Part shown: positions 23,208 through 32,098 of the stretch, one piece after another
Position numbering within the stretch: the stretch's first letter is position 1
Layout: the number at the start of each line of letters is the position of its first letter
NCBI GenBank assembly: GCA_019635775.1
Contig: JAHBYU010000023.1
Location: forward strand, 1-41,213
Source of the DNA: Rhizobiaceae bacterium
GTDB taxonomy: Bacteria; Pseudomonadota; Alphaproteobacteria; Rhizobiales; Rhizobiaceae
Length of the DNA stretch: 41,213 nucleotides
Reading direction: 5' to 3'
Program-made: the position numbers and the translations under genes
Notes under the pieces: model-generated
What the model saw: only the letters and a program-made list of their open reading frames with translations
The model's database searches: none
Told to the model about the DNA's origin: nothing

Positions 23208-24407
23208 ATGGCCCATTTCCGCACGATCGACGATCTCGGCGACATCAAGGCAAAGCGCGTGCTCGTGCGCGTCGATCTCAACGTACCGATGGCAGACGGA
23301 AAAGTGACCGACGCAACGCGCATCGAGCGCGTCGCACCGACAATCCTCGAACTCTCCGACAAGGGCGCCAAGGTGATCCTGCTGGCGCATTTCGGACGCC
23401 CCAAGGATGGCCGTGACCCACACCTTTCGCTGGAGCCGATAGCGCGCGCGACATCGGACGTCATTGGCCGCAACGTCACCTTCATTCCCGACTGCGTCGG
23501 AGAGATGGTGGAAGGCGCGATCTTCGCGATGCTACCGGGCGATATCGCGCTTCTGGAAAACACTCGTTTCTACAAGGGCGAGGAAAAGAACGATCCGGAA
23601 TTCACCAAGAAGCTCGCGGCCAATGGCGACATCTACGTCAACGACGCCTTTTCGGCCGCCCACCGCGCCCACTGCTCGACCGAGGGCCTGGCAAAGCTGC
23701 TGCCCGCCTATGCCGGACGCACCATGCAGGCTGAGCTGGAGGCTCTGGACCGAGGGCTGGGCAATCCGGAAAAGCCCGTCGTGGCTATCGTCGGCGGCGC
23801 GAAGGTCTCCACCAAGCTGGACCTGCTGATGAATCTGGTCAGGAAGGTCGACGCGCTGATCATTGGCGGCGGCATGGCGAACACCTTCCTTGCCGCGCGC
23901 GGCGATGACGTCGGCAAGTCGCTGTGCGAGCACGACCTCGCGCCAACCGCACGGCAGATCATGATCGAGGCGGCAAGTGCCGGCTGCGCCATCGTGTTGC
24001 CTTCTGACGCTGTCGTGGCAAAAGAATTCAAGGTCGATGCGCCGCATCAAACCGTTCCGGTCGACGCCGTGCCTTCGGACGCGATGATTCTCGACGTCGG
24101 TCCGAAGTCTGTCGATACGATCAACGAATGGATCGACCGCGCCAACACGCTGGTGTGGAACGGTCCTCTCGGCGCTTTCGAGACCCGGCCGTTCGACCAG
24201 GCAACGGTCGCAGTCGCCCGGCACGCGGCAAAGCGCACCAAGGGCGACAAGCTGCTTTCAGTCGCTGGGGGTGGTGATACCGTCGCCGCGCTCAACCATG
24301 CCGGCGTGGCAGACGACTTCACCTATGTCTCCACCGCCGGCGGCGCGTTCCTCGAATGGATGGAAGGCAAGGAGCTGCCGGGCGTCGAGGTCCTGAAGCA
24401 CCGATAA
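23208..24407 (+). CDS. pgk: Phosphoglycerate kinase
   Basis: Encodes 399 residues, the standard length. It transfers phosphate between 1,3-bisphosphoglycerate and ADP. Signatures are [13 protein letters not shown] (18-30), [43 protein letters not shown]-type loop ([16 protein letters not shown]), [21 protein letters not shown] and the nucleotide loop [15 protein letters not shown]. An in-line neighbour of gap and fba, with a separate upstream region of 223 bases that includes the gap terminator. Confidence 0.97.
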   Translation: MAHFRTIDDLGDIKAKRVLVRVDLNVPMADGKVTDATRIERVAPTILELSDKGAKVILLAHFGRPKDGRDPHLSLEPIARATSDVIGRNVTFIPDCVGEMVEGAIFAMLPGDIALLENTRFYKGEEKNDPEFTKKLAANGDIYVNDAFSAAHRAHCSTEGLAKLLPAYAGRTMQAELEALDRGLGNPEKPVVAIVGGAKVSTKLDLLMNLVRKVDALIIGGGMANTFLAARGDDVGKSLCEHDLAPTARQIMIEAASAGCAIVLPSDAVVAKEFKVDAPHQTVPVDAVPSDAMILDVGPKSVDTINEWIDRANTLVWNGPLGAFETRPFDQATVAVARHAAKRTKGDKLLSVAGGGDTVAALNHAGVADDFTYVSTAGGAFLEWMEGKELPGVEVLKHR

Positions 24408-24530
24408 GGCGCGATTTGCCAAAGGCTTCCGATTGAATCGATTGAGATTCGACCGAGCCGGTTGCCATACAGTGGCGCCGGAACGCAGCTTGACGTATGG
24501 AGTTTCGGAAACTCGATCCGGGAGACGGAA

Positions 24531-25430
24531 ATGAACAAGGAAATGGCAGCTCAGGCCGCGCACAAGAATGGCTTCATCGCCGCGCTCGACCAGTCGGGCG
24601 GCTCAACGCCGAAAGCCCTCAAGGATTACGGGATAGAAGCGAGCGCCTGGTCGAGCGAAGCCCAGATGTTCGACCTCGTCCACCAGATGCGCACGCGCAT
24701 CATCACAGCCCCCGCCTTCACCGGCGACAAGATCATGGGCGCAATCCTGTTCGAGCAAACGATGGATCGCGACATCGACGGCATGCCGACCGCCCAATAT
24801 CTCTGGGAGAAACGTCACGTGGTCCCGTTTCTCAAGGTGGACAAGGGGCTGGCGGAGGAGAAGGACGGCGTCAAGGTTATGAAGCCCATGCCGGATCTGG
24901 ACGCGCTGCTTCAACGCGCGGTTGCCAAGGGCATATTCGGCACCAAGATGCGCTCGGTGATCGACGCCGCCAATGCGAAGGGCATTGCAGCCGTCGTCGA
25001 CCAGCAGTTCGAGATCGGACGCCAGATCCTCGGCCACGGCCTCGTTCCGATCATCGAGCCGGAGGTCACGATCTCGATCGCTGACAAGGCTGCGGCAGAA
25101 GACATCCTGCTTGCCGAAATCACGAGACACCTCGACGGCGTGCCGGCCGGCAAACAGATCATGCTCAAGCTGACGCTGCCGACGAAGGCCAACCTCTACA
25201 AGCCTCTGACGCAAGACCCGCGCGTGATGCGCGTGGTGGCGCTTTCCGGCGGCTATACGCGCGACGATGCGAACGAAAAGCTGAAGCACAATGACGGCAT
25301 GATCGCCAGTTTCTCGCGGGCGCTCACCCAGGGGCTTTCCGCGCAGCAGAGCGATGCGCAGTTCAACGAAATGCTGGCGGCCGCCATCGACAGCATCTTC
25401 GACGCATCGAGCCACAAGATCGCGGCATAG
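24531..25430 (+). CDS. Class I fructose-bisphosphate aldolase
   Basis: Encodes 299 residues from the ATG after GGGAGACGG; the frame upstream to 24462 is non-coding. Class I aldolases cleave fructose-1,6-bisphosphate through a lysine Schiff base and need no metal. FIAALDQSGGSTPKAL is the family start, followed by RTRIITAPAF, GAILFEQTMDRD, FLKVDKGLA, IIEPEV, MLKLTLPTKANLY (Schiff-base lysine region) and ALSGGYTRDDAN. This is the short bacterial class I form found in rhizobia next to pgk. A 15-nt odd palindrome GAGTTT-CGG-AAACTC (24500-24514) lies in its leader. Confidence 0.93.
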   Translation: MNKEMAAQAAHKNGFIAALDQSGGSTPKALKDYGIEASAWSSEAQMFDLVHQMRTRIITAPAFTGDKIMGAILFEQTMDRDIDGMPTAQYLWEKRHVVPFLKVDKGLAEEKDGVKVMKPMPDLDALLQRAVAKGIFGTKMRSVIDAANAKGIAAVVDQQFEIGRQILGHGLVPIIEPEVTISIADKAAAEDILLAEITRHLDGVPAGKQIMLKLTLPTKANLYKPLTQDPRVMRVVALSGGYTRDDANEKLKHNDGMIASFSRALTQGLSAQQSDAQFNEMLAAAIDSIFDASSHKIAA

Positions 25431-25487
25431 CATTCAGTCGCTGGCCGCTTCACAACGATGAGAGACCCCGCTTTGGCAAGGTTTTTT

Positions 25488-25649
25488 TTATCGTCCGTGA
25501 CTGAGCAGCACCGTGATCATGATCGCGGCAAGCGCGGCCACCGCCAGCTTCCAGAAATCGCGTCGCTGCCTGAGCCCCGGCAGGCCGAGTGGCTTGATGA
25601 TCTGGATGACCATCATGGCGAGGATCACGAGAGAGAGGATCTTGGACAT
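25488..25649 (-). CDS. Small two-helix membrane protein, 53 aa
   Basis: Encodes 53 residues on the minus strand: first helix SKILSLVILAMMVIQII, then KPLGLPGLRQRRDFW, then second helix KLAVAALAAIMITVLL, ending SHGR. The KPLGLPGLxxRxDFWK centre is a pattern I recall from unannotated short rhizobial membrane proteins. The stop codon lies inside the T8 run (25482-25489) downstream of fba, so the two genes share a convergent end. Divergent from the membrane hydrolase at 25792. Function unknown. Confidence 0.6.
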   Translation of the reverse strand: MSKILSLVILAMMVIQIIKPLGLPGLRQRRDFWKLAVAALAAIMITVLLSHGR

Positions 25650-25791
25650 CACGCCATTGAGCAGGCGCGCGCCGTCCTGTCAAAGTCCGCGCCTGTAACA
25701 ACTGCTGCATTTCGCAAGAAGCCGTATTGCTTAAACCACCTGCAGACTGCAAGTTGCCGGCGCAAAAGCCAGCGAGGGAGCGGCGGCGGCA

Positions 25792-27456
25792 ATGTTTCGT
25801 CAATGGGCGGTCAGATATCTTCAATCGTTCTCCATGGCCGGCCTGCTCATTGGAACGCTGTTCTTCGCGGCGTCGCTGACGCCGACGCTCATCCCCCGCA
25901 ATTTTCTGACACAGGGGGTATTGTCCGGCTGCTCGGCCGCCGCCGGCTATGGCGTCGGCTTCTTCCTGCAATGGCTCTGGCGCTATCTCGAACTGCCCGA
26001 GCCCAAAGCACGGCTGCTGCCAGCCACCAAGCTTGTCGCGGCTCTCATCTGCGGCGCGATCGGCATCGGGTTCCTCTGGCGTGCAGCAGCATGGCAGAAT
26101 TCGATCCGCGACCTGATGGGGATGGAGCCGGTCGACACAGCCCACCCGATCGAGGTTGGCGCCATCGCGATCGTGACCTTCATTCTCCTGATTGCGCTCG
26201 CACGACTATTCAAGATGACGCTCTATTTCGTGTCGAGGCAGCTGAACCGCTTCGTGCCCAAGCGCTTTTCGTATGTGGTCGGCACCACGATCGCGGCCCT
26301 GATGTTCTGGTCCATCGGCGACGGCATCATCTTCCGCAACGCGCTGCGCTTCATGGATGCCTCCTTCGAGCGGCTGGATGCACTGATACCGCCTGAAACG
26401 ACACAGCCCTCCGATCCCGCTAAGACCGGCAGTCCCGCATCGCTCGTGCGATGGGATGACCTCGGTCGTATGGGCCGCTCCTATGTCGGCACCGGCCCGT
26501 CCGCAGCCGACATAAGTGCGCTGACCGGCAAGCCAGCGCTTGATCCGATCCGCGTCTATGTCGGAATGCATTCTGATGAATCGCCTCAGGAGCGCGCGAA
26601 ACTCGCGCTGGCCGAACTGCAACGCGTTGGCGGCTTCGACCGGTCGGTGCTGGTCATCATCACCCCTACCGGAACAGGCTGGGTCGACGAGCAGGCGATC
26701 GATCCGATCGAATTTCTTCATGGCGGGGACATTGCCAGCGTTGGCGCGCAATACTCCTACCTCGCAAGCTGGATGTCGCTGCTGGTCGAGCCCGGATATG
26801 GTGCGGAACAGGCGCGTGCGCTGTTTTCCGAAGTCTACGGGTACTGGCGAGCGCTGCCAAAGGAAACACGCCCCCGCCTCTATCTGTTCGGCCTGAGCCT
26901 TGGCGCGCTGAGCTCGGAACTCTCGAATGAACTGTTCGAGGTGCTCGGCGACCCCTATCAGGGTGCACTTTGGGCAGGCCCGCCCTTCCCGAGCCGCATC
27001 TGGAACTCGATCACGCGCGACCGCAACCCGGGCACGCCGGCATGGCTGCCGCAATTCCGCGACGGTTCCTATGTTCGCTTCACCGCGCAGAAGAACGCTC
27101 TCGATATCCCCGGCGCTGTGTGGGGACCGATGCGCATCGTCTATCTGCAATACGCCAGCGATCCGATTACCTTCTACGATCCGCATTCGCTCTATCATGA
27201 GCCAGACTGGATGCAGACACCACGCGGACCTGACGTTTCACCCTATCTCGGGTGGTACCCGGTCGTCACCTTCCTGCAGCTCACGCTGGACATAGCCATG
27301 GCGACGACTTCGCCGATGGGCTACGGCCACGTCTTCGCGGCAGAGCACTATATCGACGCATGGACCCAGGTGGCCGACATCCGGGACTGGCCGCCAGCCG
27401 ACATTGACCGGCTGAAGCGGCACTTCATCGACATGCGGGCGAAGGACTCCGACTGA
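25792..27456 (+). CDS. Membrane-anchored alpha/beta-hydrolase (COG4425 type)
   Basis: Encodes 554 residues. The N-terminal third (about 15-185) holds four or five transmembrane helices (MAGLLIGTLFFAASLTPTL; LVAALICGAIGIGFLWRAAA; GAIAIVTFILLIALA; FSYVVGTTIAALMFWSI). The soluble C-terminal two thirds is an alpha/beta-hydrolase with the nucleophile elbow FGLSLGALSS (GLSLG) and family phrases IRVYVGMHSDESPQERAKLALAELQRVG, LVIITPTGTGWVDEQA, GYGAEQARALF and YLQYASDPITFY. Such integral-membrane hydrolases are common in actinobacteria and rhizobia; the substrate is unknown, a lipid or ester is likely. GAGGGAG precedes the start at a long spacing. Confidence 0.85.
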   Translation: MFRQWAVRYLQSFSMAGLLIGTLFFAASLTPTLIPRNFLTQGVLSGCSAAAGYGVGFFLQWLWRYLELPEPKARLLPATKLVAALICGAIGIGFLWRAAAWQNSIRDLMGMEPVDTAHPIEVGAIAIVTFILLIALARLFKMTLYFVSRQLNRFVPKRFSYVVGTTIAALMFWSIGDGIIFRNALRFMDASFERLDALIPPETTQPSDPAKTGSPASLVRWDDLGRMGRSYVGTGPSAADISALTGKPALDPIRVYVGMHSDESPQERAKLALAELQRVGGFDRSVLVIITPTGTGWVDEQAIDPIEFLHGGDIASVGAQYSYLASWMSLLVEPGYGAEQARALFSEVYGYWRALPKETRPRLYLFGLSLGALSSELSNELFEVLGDPYQGALWAGPPFPSRIWNSITRDRNPGTPAWLPQFRDGSYVRFTAQKNALDIPGAVWGPMRIVYLQYASDPITFYDPHSLYHEPDWMQTPRGPDVSPYLGWYPVVTFLQLTLDIAMATTSPMGYGHVFAAEHYIDAWTQVADIRDWPPADIDRLKRHFIDMRAKDSD

Positions 27457-27580
27457 CAAATCGCGCACGAAATCGGCCTTTGCGCATCTCTTCCAACGAG
27501 CGGCAACCGTCGCTCCGTATCGCGAATGAGAGAAGCGACAGCCAAGCAGACGAGGTGCCTGGCTGGGACGCTTTGCCGGC

Positions 27581-28240
27581 TTACTTCGGCTGAGGAACGA
27601 TACGCAAATAAGGACGCGGCGCCTTCCAACCCTCAGGATACTGCTTCTTCGCGTCTTCGTCGGAAACCGATCCTAGGATGATCACGTCGTCGCCCTTTTT
27701 CCAATCGACGGGCGTCGCCACCTTATGTTTGGCGGTCAGTTGCAGGGAATCGATCGTGCGCAGGATCTCGTCGAAGTTGCGTCCGGTGCTCATCGGATAG
27801 ATCAGCGCCAGCTTGATCTTCTTGTCGGGACCGATGACGAAGACAGCGCGCACGGTGGCGTTGTCGGCAGGGGTTCGGCCATCCGACGTTCCCGCCGTGT
27901 CGGCCGGCAGCATGCCATAGAGCTTGGAAACCTTCAGATCGGTGTCACCGATCATCGGATAGTTCGGCGCGGTGCCCTGCGTTTCGGCAATGTCGATGGA
28001 CCACTTCTTGTGGTTCTCGACAGGATCGACGGACAGGCCGATCACCTTCACGCCACGCTTGTCGAATTCGGGCTTGAGCGCCGCCATTCGACCAAGCTCG
28101 GTCGTGCAGACGGGCGTGAAGTCCTTCGGATGCGAAAAGATGACGCCCCAGCTGTCCCCCAGCCATTCGTGGAAACGGATCGGCCCCTCGGTCGTGTTTG
28201 CCTCGAAGTCCGGTGCAGTGTCGTTGATCGTCAGGGCCAT
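27581..28240 (-). CDS. 1-Cys peroxiredoxin (Prx6 family)
   Basis: Encodes 219 residues, the classic Prx6 length; the open frame beyond 28240 lies outside the fold. It reduces hydrogen peroxide and organic hydroperoxides. The peroxidatic Cys45 lies in HPKDFTPVCTTELG. VIGLSVDPVENHKKW and the extended C-terminal domain (GRNFDEILRTIDSLQLTAKHKVATPVDWKKGDDVIIL) mark the 1-Cys subgroup; no resolving Cys is present, so an external thiol is needed. It ends 125 nt from the convergent hydrolase gene. The minus-strand promoter lies in 28241-28380. Confidence 0.93.
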   Translation of the reverse strand: MALTINDTAPDFEANTTEGPIRFHEWLGDSWGVIFSHPKDFTPVCTTELGRMAALKPEFDKRGVKVIGLSVDPVENHKKWSIDIAETQGTAPNYPMIGDTDLKVSKLYGMLPADTAGTSDGRTPADNATVRAVFVIGPDKKIKLALIYPMSTGRNFDEILRTIDSLQLTAKHKVATPVDWKKGDDVIILGSVSDEDAKKQYPEGWKAPRPYLRIVPQPK

Positions 28241-28380
28241 GTGAAACTCCTTGGATTGCTGGACGACGGCCCGGTCGTCAATGCCGGTCACCGCGCCACC
28301 CGGTTTCGGGCGGCAATCTAGGACCGAGATCCCGGACGGGCAAGCCGTCAGTTTGCGCACAGGCAGGCAAACGGGTGATT

Positions 28381-28677
28381 TCAGGTCTTGTGGAGCCTGA
28401 CGGGAGAACCGCTTTCCCTGATGACGACACCCTTGGCTTCGAGGTCGAGGTGGACGGCCTTCACCCACCAGCCTGCAGTCGCGCCGCCGGGAAACAGATC
28501 ATCCGGCAGGTCTTTCAGAACACCCTTCTGCAGTTCCGCGACCGTCATGCCGGGCACTTTCGCGGGAAGAACGGCCAGCACCGCCTTCCGCATCGCGGCG
28601 TATTTATCTGGGTCGGCCGAATACGTCTTGCCCGGATGGAGCACGTTCTCGATCTGGATCTTCGTGGGTTTGGCCAT
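28381..28677 (-). CDS. DUF6958-like small protein
   Basis: Encodes 98 residues. IQIENVLHPGKTYSADPDKYAAMRKAVLAVLP, then GMTVAELQKGV, then LFPGGATAGWWVKAVHLDLEAKGVVIRE resembles the DUF6958 family as I recall it, a winged-helix-like fold often found near stress or island genes. The arrangement suggests a DNA- or protein-binding role, not an enzyme. AGGAGG lies upstream of the ATG on the minus strand. Codirectional with the peroxiredoxin, 140 nt before it. Confidence 0.7.
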   Translation of the reverse strand: MAKPTKIQIENVLHPGKTYSADPDKYAAMRKAVLAVLPAKVPGMTVAELQKGVLKDLPDDLFPGGATAGWWVKAVHLDLEAKGVVIRESGSPVRLHKT

Positions 28678-28846
28678 TGATTTCTCCTCCTTGCTTCAGA
28701 CCGAGGACGTGTCATCGTGCAAATACCCGACGGACCATTGTACGAATTTCTGCTGCCTGGACTGTCCGGTTGACCTTCCTGTCCCTTCCGGCCAGCATGC
28801 TGCACTGCAATTCGAACCGGCAAGGCATAGCAGAAGGAGGATTTCC

Positions 28847-29632
28847 ATGACCCTCGGTGGCAAGGCCGTCATCGTTACCGGTGGCGCGGGCGGCATTGGC
28901 TATGCCATCGCCGAGCGCTTCGTCGCTGAGGGTGCCAGCATCATGATCGCCGACATCGACGGGGAACGGGGCGAGAAAGCGGCGCGGACCTTGTCGGCAA
29001 CAGGCAAGGCGCTGTTCCACAAGACCGACGTCGCCAACCACGCCGAGGTGGAAAGCCTCGTCGCTGCCGCGCTTGCCGCGTTTGGCAGGATAGACGTACT
29101 CGTGAACAATGCCGGAATCGTCCACGCATCGGACTTCCTCGATCTTGCCGAAGCGGATTTCGACCGCGTGCTCGGAGTCAACCTCAAGGGCTCCTTTCTC
29201 CTCGGACAGGCCGTGGCGCGCCACATGGCCGAGCGCGTAAAGGCCGGCGAAAAAACCGGTTCCATTGTCAACATGTCCTCGGTCAATGCCGTGTTTGCAT
29301 TGCCCAACCAGATTCCCTATTCCGTCTCGAAAGGTGGCGTGAACCAACTGACAAAGGCGATGGCAATCGGCCTTGCGTCCTATGGCATACGGGTCAACGC
29401 CATCGGCCCAGGCTCGATCAATACCGATATGCTGACCAGTGTGAACAACGACCCCGAAGCCACGAACCGACTGTTGTCCCGCACGCCGATGGGCCGAATC
29501 GGCGAACCGGCCGAAATCGCTGCAATTGCAGTATTTCTGGCCTCCGACGAGGCAAGTTACGTTACGGGGCAGACGATCTATGCCGATGGCGGCCGTCTGC
29601 CGCTCAACTATGTGGTGCCCGTCAAAAGCTAG
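28847..29632 (+). CDS. Short-chain dehydrogenase/reductase (SDR)
   Basis: Encodes 261 residues, with AAGGAGG before the ATG. The classical SDR pattern is complete: cofactor loop TGGAGGIG (11-18), ADIDGERG after the second strand (Asp favours NAD+), LVNNAGIV, catalytic Ser in VNMSSVNA, YSVSK (Tyr/Lys), and YVTGQTIYADGG near the end. It oxidises or reduces an alcohol/ketone of unknown identity; sugar alcohol or 3-oxoacyl substrates are both possible. Divergent from the DUF6958-like gene. A hairpin (29672-29701) follows. Confidence 0.9.
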   Translation: MTLGGKAVIVTGGAGGIGYAIAERFVAEGASIMIADIDGERGEKAARTLSATGKALFHKTDVANHAEVESLVAAALAAFGRIDVLVNNAGIVHASDFLDLAEADFDRVLGVNLKGSFLLGQAVARHMAERVKAGEKTGSIVNMSSVNAVFALPNQIPYSVSKGGVNQLTKAMAIGLASYGIRVNAIGPGSINTDMLTSVNNDPEATNRLLSRTPMGRIGEPAEIAAIAVFLASDEASYVTGQTIYADGGRLPLNYVVPVKS

Positions 29633-29671
29633 ACTTCGAAACGCCTGCAGGCCACCCGAAAACGGCGTGCG

Positions 29672-29701
29672 CTGCTCCTGACGGAGGGCTGTCAGGAGCA
29701 G
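29672..29701. repeat. Hairpin repeat, copy 1
   Basis: CTGCTCCTGAC, loop of 8, GTCAGGAGCAG; an 11-bp perfect stem sharing the core GCTCCTGAC/GTCAGGAGC with the hairpin at 29966-29997. It lies between the SDR gene and the DUF1127-like gene; no U-run follows, so it is not a standard terminator. Confidence 0.7.
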
Positions 29702-29738
29702 TATGCGACAGTGTCTTCCCAACAGAAGGAAGACTGTC

Positions 29739-29930
29739 ATGACCCCGCTCTCCCCCCGCTTTTTCCGCACGGTTCGAACCTACGCCGGAAGGCTCCGCGC
29801 CATGCACGACGAGTTTCGCATGGCCCACTTCATGTATTCCCTACCGGAAGACATCCGCAAGGATATCGGCTGGCCCGATTTCGACGGCGATCGCATCGGG
29901 CGGGGCCGCCAGGGGCGGGCCGGAAATTGA
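29739..29930 (+). CDS. DUF1127-like small basic protein
   Basis: Encodes 63 residues from the ATG at 29739, with AGAAGGAAGA upstream. The ending MYSLPEDIRKDIGWPDFDGDR resembles the 'LPxxxxxDIGL' C-terminus of DUF1127 proteins, which in alphaproteobacteria are short regulators tied to RNA turnover and phosphate or carbon homeostasis. The N-terminus is basic (SPRFFRTVRTYAGRLR). Membership is by similarity of the tail only. The gene sits between two related hairpins. Confidence 0.55.
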   Translation: MTPLSPRFFRTVRTYAGRLRAMHDEFRMAHFMYSLPEDIRKDIGWPDFDGDRIGRGRQGRAGN

Positions 29931-29965
29931 CCGCACTTCACTTGGCCGGAAAGCACGCTATGCTG

Positions 29966-29997
29966 AAGGCTCCTGACAATATGCTGTCAGGAGCCTT
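29966..29997. repeat. Hairpin repeat, copy 2
   Basis: AAGGCTCCTGACA, loop ATATGC, TGTCAGGAGCCTT; a perfect 13-bp stem 35 nt after the DUF1127-like stop. Shares its core with copy 1. Could end that transcript or be a dispersed palindrome of REP type. Confidence 0.7.
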
Positions 29998-30074
29998 GTG
30001 GCAGGTTTTCCCTCCGGCCAGACGTCTTTTGCGTCGCCATCGGCCGTGCGTTTCAGAGGGAACGGGAGCGACGG

Positions 30075-30794
30075 ATGCGCCGGGCGGACAGGCTTTTTCA
30101 GATTGTTCAACATTTCCGTGGCGGCCGGCTGGTGACCGCGCAGAAACTCGCCGAATGGCTAGAGGTCTCGGAACGCACCATATATCGCGACATTGCGGAC
30201 CTGCAGGCAACCGGCGTGCCGATCGATGGAGAGGCCGGAGTCGGCTACATCATGAGAGAGGGCTTCGATCTGCCCCCGCTGATGTTCACGCGTGACGAGA
30301 TCGTCGCGCTCGTCGCCGGGGCCCGCATGGTGCGGGCTTTTGGCGGAGCAACAATGGCGCGCGCTGCAGACGAGGCGCTGGTGAAGATTGGCGCCGTACT
30401 GCCCGATGCCGAGAAGGACCGGATAGCGCGCACCGAAATCCACGCCCCCATGTGGGTGGTAAGCGACGCCGACAGGGCCCATATCGACCGGATCGAGCGC
30501 GCCGTCGAAAAACGCGAGGTCCTGACCCTTGACTATCGCGACGAGGCAGGACGGCCTTCGGCACGCGACGTTCGCCCGCTTGGGCTCTGGTTCTGGGGCA
30601 AGGTCTGGACGCTGGTTGCCTGGTGCGAGATGCGTTCGGATTTCCGGGCTTTCCGCATAGACCGGATCGCTTCCGTTATCACCACGGGCCGCAACTACAA
30701 GCCCGAGCGCGGCAAGCAGCTAGCGGATTTCTACCGCTCGATGGAGCGGGGCGAGCGCTCCGCCGCAGCACCGGGTCGCGCCAGCGGGTATTGA
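30075..30794 (+). CDS. YafY-type WYL-domain transcriptional regulator
   Basis: Encodes 239 residues, with GGGAG upstream of the ATG. The N-terminal winged helix (HTH_11; RLFQIVQHFRGGRLVTAQKLAEWLEVSERTIYRDIADLQATG, residues about 6-50) is followed by a linker with PPLMFTRDEIVALVAGARMV and a WYL domain (LTLDYRDEAGRPSARDVRPLGLWFWGKVWTLVAWCEMRSDFRAFRIDRI). It binds DNA and probably senses a ligand or nucleic acid through WYL. Followed in line by the GFA-family gene, 85 nt away, a frequent pairing for this subfamily, so it may control it. Confidence 0.92.
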   Translation: MRRADRLFQIVQHFRGGRLVTAQKLAEWLEVSERTIYRDIADLQATGVPIDGEAGVGYIMREGFDLPPLMFTRDEIVALVAGARMVRAFGGATMARAADEALVKIGAVLPDAEKDRIARTEIHAPMWVVSDADRAHIDRIERAVEKREVLTLDYRDEAGRPSARDVRPLGLWFWGKVWTLVAWCEMRSDFRAFRIDRIASVITTGRNYKPERGKQLADFYRSMERGERSAAAPGRASGY

Positions 30795-30879
30795 GCCCCC
30801 TTTCCAGGCTCCCGGAACGTAGGCGAATCTGCGACACGGCCGCCACGTGGGTCAAGACGCATTTCAGGGAGATAGATCG

Positions 30880-31323
30880 ATGACCGATGACGCGCCTGTG
30901 GACGGAGCCTGCCATTGCGGCACCGTGCGCCTGAAGGTCAGGCTGGCGGATGGTTTGCGTTCGGCGCGCCGCTGCGACTGTTCCTATTGCCGGATGCGGG
31001 GTTGCATTGCGGTCAGCGCGAGGCTCAATGACCTCGAAGTCGTTTCCGGTGCGGACGCCCTCACAACATATCAGTTCAACACGGGAACGGCGAAGCACCA
31101 CTTCTGCTCGAAATGCGGCATCTACACCCATCACCGGAGACGCTCCAATCCGAACGAATATGGCGTGAATGCTGCGGTCCTCGCCGGCGTCAGTCCTTTC
31201 GACTTCGCTGAGGTGATCGTGCTCGACGGCAGGAATCATCCGTCTGATGGCAATAGCGGCGCCGGCATCGCAGGCATGCTGCGCTTCGAGCCGGCAGGCG
31301 AGGACTACAAAAAAGCCCGCTGA
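30880..31323 (+). CDS. GFA-family zinc protein (glutathione-dependent formaldehyde-activating type)
   Basis: Encodes 147 residues from the ATG after AGGGAGA. Zinc-binding cysteines appear in ACHCGTVRL, RRCDCSYCRMRG and HHFCSKCGIYTHH, which is the whole GFA/CENP-V signature. Members bind glutathione or related thiols; the named activity is shown only for Gfa itself, so the substrate here is unknown. The stop codon sits inside the loop of the terminator at 31312-31333. Downstream of a WYL regulator. Confidence 0.9.
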   Translation: MTDDAPVDGACHCGTVRLKVRLADGLRSARRCDCSYCRMRGCIAVSARLNDLEVVSGADALTTYQFNTGTAKHHFCSKCGIYTHHRRRSNPNEYGVNAAVLAGVSPFDFAEVIVLDGRNHPSDGNSGAGIAGMLRFEPAGEDYKKAR

Positions 31324-31333
31324 CGCGGGCTTT
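31312..31333. terminator. Bidirectional terminator overlapping GFA stop codon
   Basis: AAAGCCCGC-TGAC-GCGGGCTTT, a 9-bp stem whose loop contains the GFA stop codon. Poly-A left and T-rich right flanks allow use by trcR on the other strand as well. Confidence 0.8.
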
Positions 31334-31363
31334 CGAATTTCTCCGGCAAAAATTCGGAGCTTG

Positions 31364-32059
31364 CTACTGGTCGTCTTCTTCAGGCTGCGTCGACTTCAAC
31401 GCCGACAGCTTGGCGAACACGGCGTCCGCGTCGAGTTCGTCATCCTCGCCCCTCGGAGCGGGCTGCTCGGGCTGCAGCCGCTCGGTGAGTGCGGCCGGCA
31501 ACAGCGTGTCGCCAGTAGGCTGCGCGGTCTGTTCACGTCCCTTGGAGGCGCGGTTCACCTCGATGTCGAGGTCGATCTGCGAGCATAGCCCAAGCGTCAC
31601 CGGATCCATCGGCACAAGGTTGGACGCGTTCCAGTGCGTGCGGTTGCGGATCTGCTCGATCGTCGATTTGGTCGTGCCGACCAGACGCGAGATCTGCGCA
31701 TCCTTCAGTTCGGGATGGTTGCGCACCAGCCACAAAATGGCGTTCGGACGGTCCTGGCGCTTGGAAAGCGGCGTGTAGCGCGGCGCCTTGCGCTTGGACT
31801 CCGGCACTCGGACCTTCGGCTCGGACAGGTGCAGACGATGGTTCTCGTCACCTTCGGCCTTCTTGATCTCGTCGCGGGTAAGCTGGCCGGTCATGACCGG
31901 ATCCATACCCTTGATGCCCTGCGCAGCTTCGCCGTCGGCGATCGCCTTCACCTCCAGCGGATGCAGGCCGCAGAACTGCGCAATCTGGTCAAACGACAGG
32001 GCGGTGTTATCGACCAGCCAGACAGCCGTCGCCTTTGGCATCAGAAGCGTACTTGCCAT
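31364..32059 (-). CDS. trcR: TrcR/DUF1013 cell-cycle transcriptional regulator
   Basis: Encodes 231 residues. LLMPKATAVWLVDNTALSFDQIAQFCGLHPLEVKAIADGE begins the DUF1013 family, then APRYTPLSKRQDRPNAILWLVRNHPELKDAQISRLVGTTKSTIEQIRNRTHWN, which holds a helix-turn-helix. The family is annotated as cell-cycle regulator TrcR in alphaproteobacteria. The C-terminus is acidic and disordered. It has its own consensus promoter (32133-32161) and a structured leader. Monocistronic, convergent with the GFA gene. Confidence 0.9.
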   Translation of the reverse strand: MASTLLMPKATAVWLVDNTALSFDQIAQFCGLHPLEVKAIADGEAAQGIKGMDPVMTGQLTRDEIKKAEGDENHRLHLSEPKVRVPESKRKAPRYTPLSKRQDRPNAILWLVRNHPELKDAQISRLVGTTKSTIEQIRNRTHWNASNLVPMDPVTLGLCSQIDLDIEVNRASKGREQTAQPTGDTLLPAALTERLQPEQPAPRGEDDELDADAVFAKLSALKSTQPEEDDQ

Positions 32060-32098
32060 GCGTAAAATCCTCTCGTTCGCCCGCGTCCCGTCGCGGAC

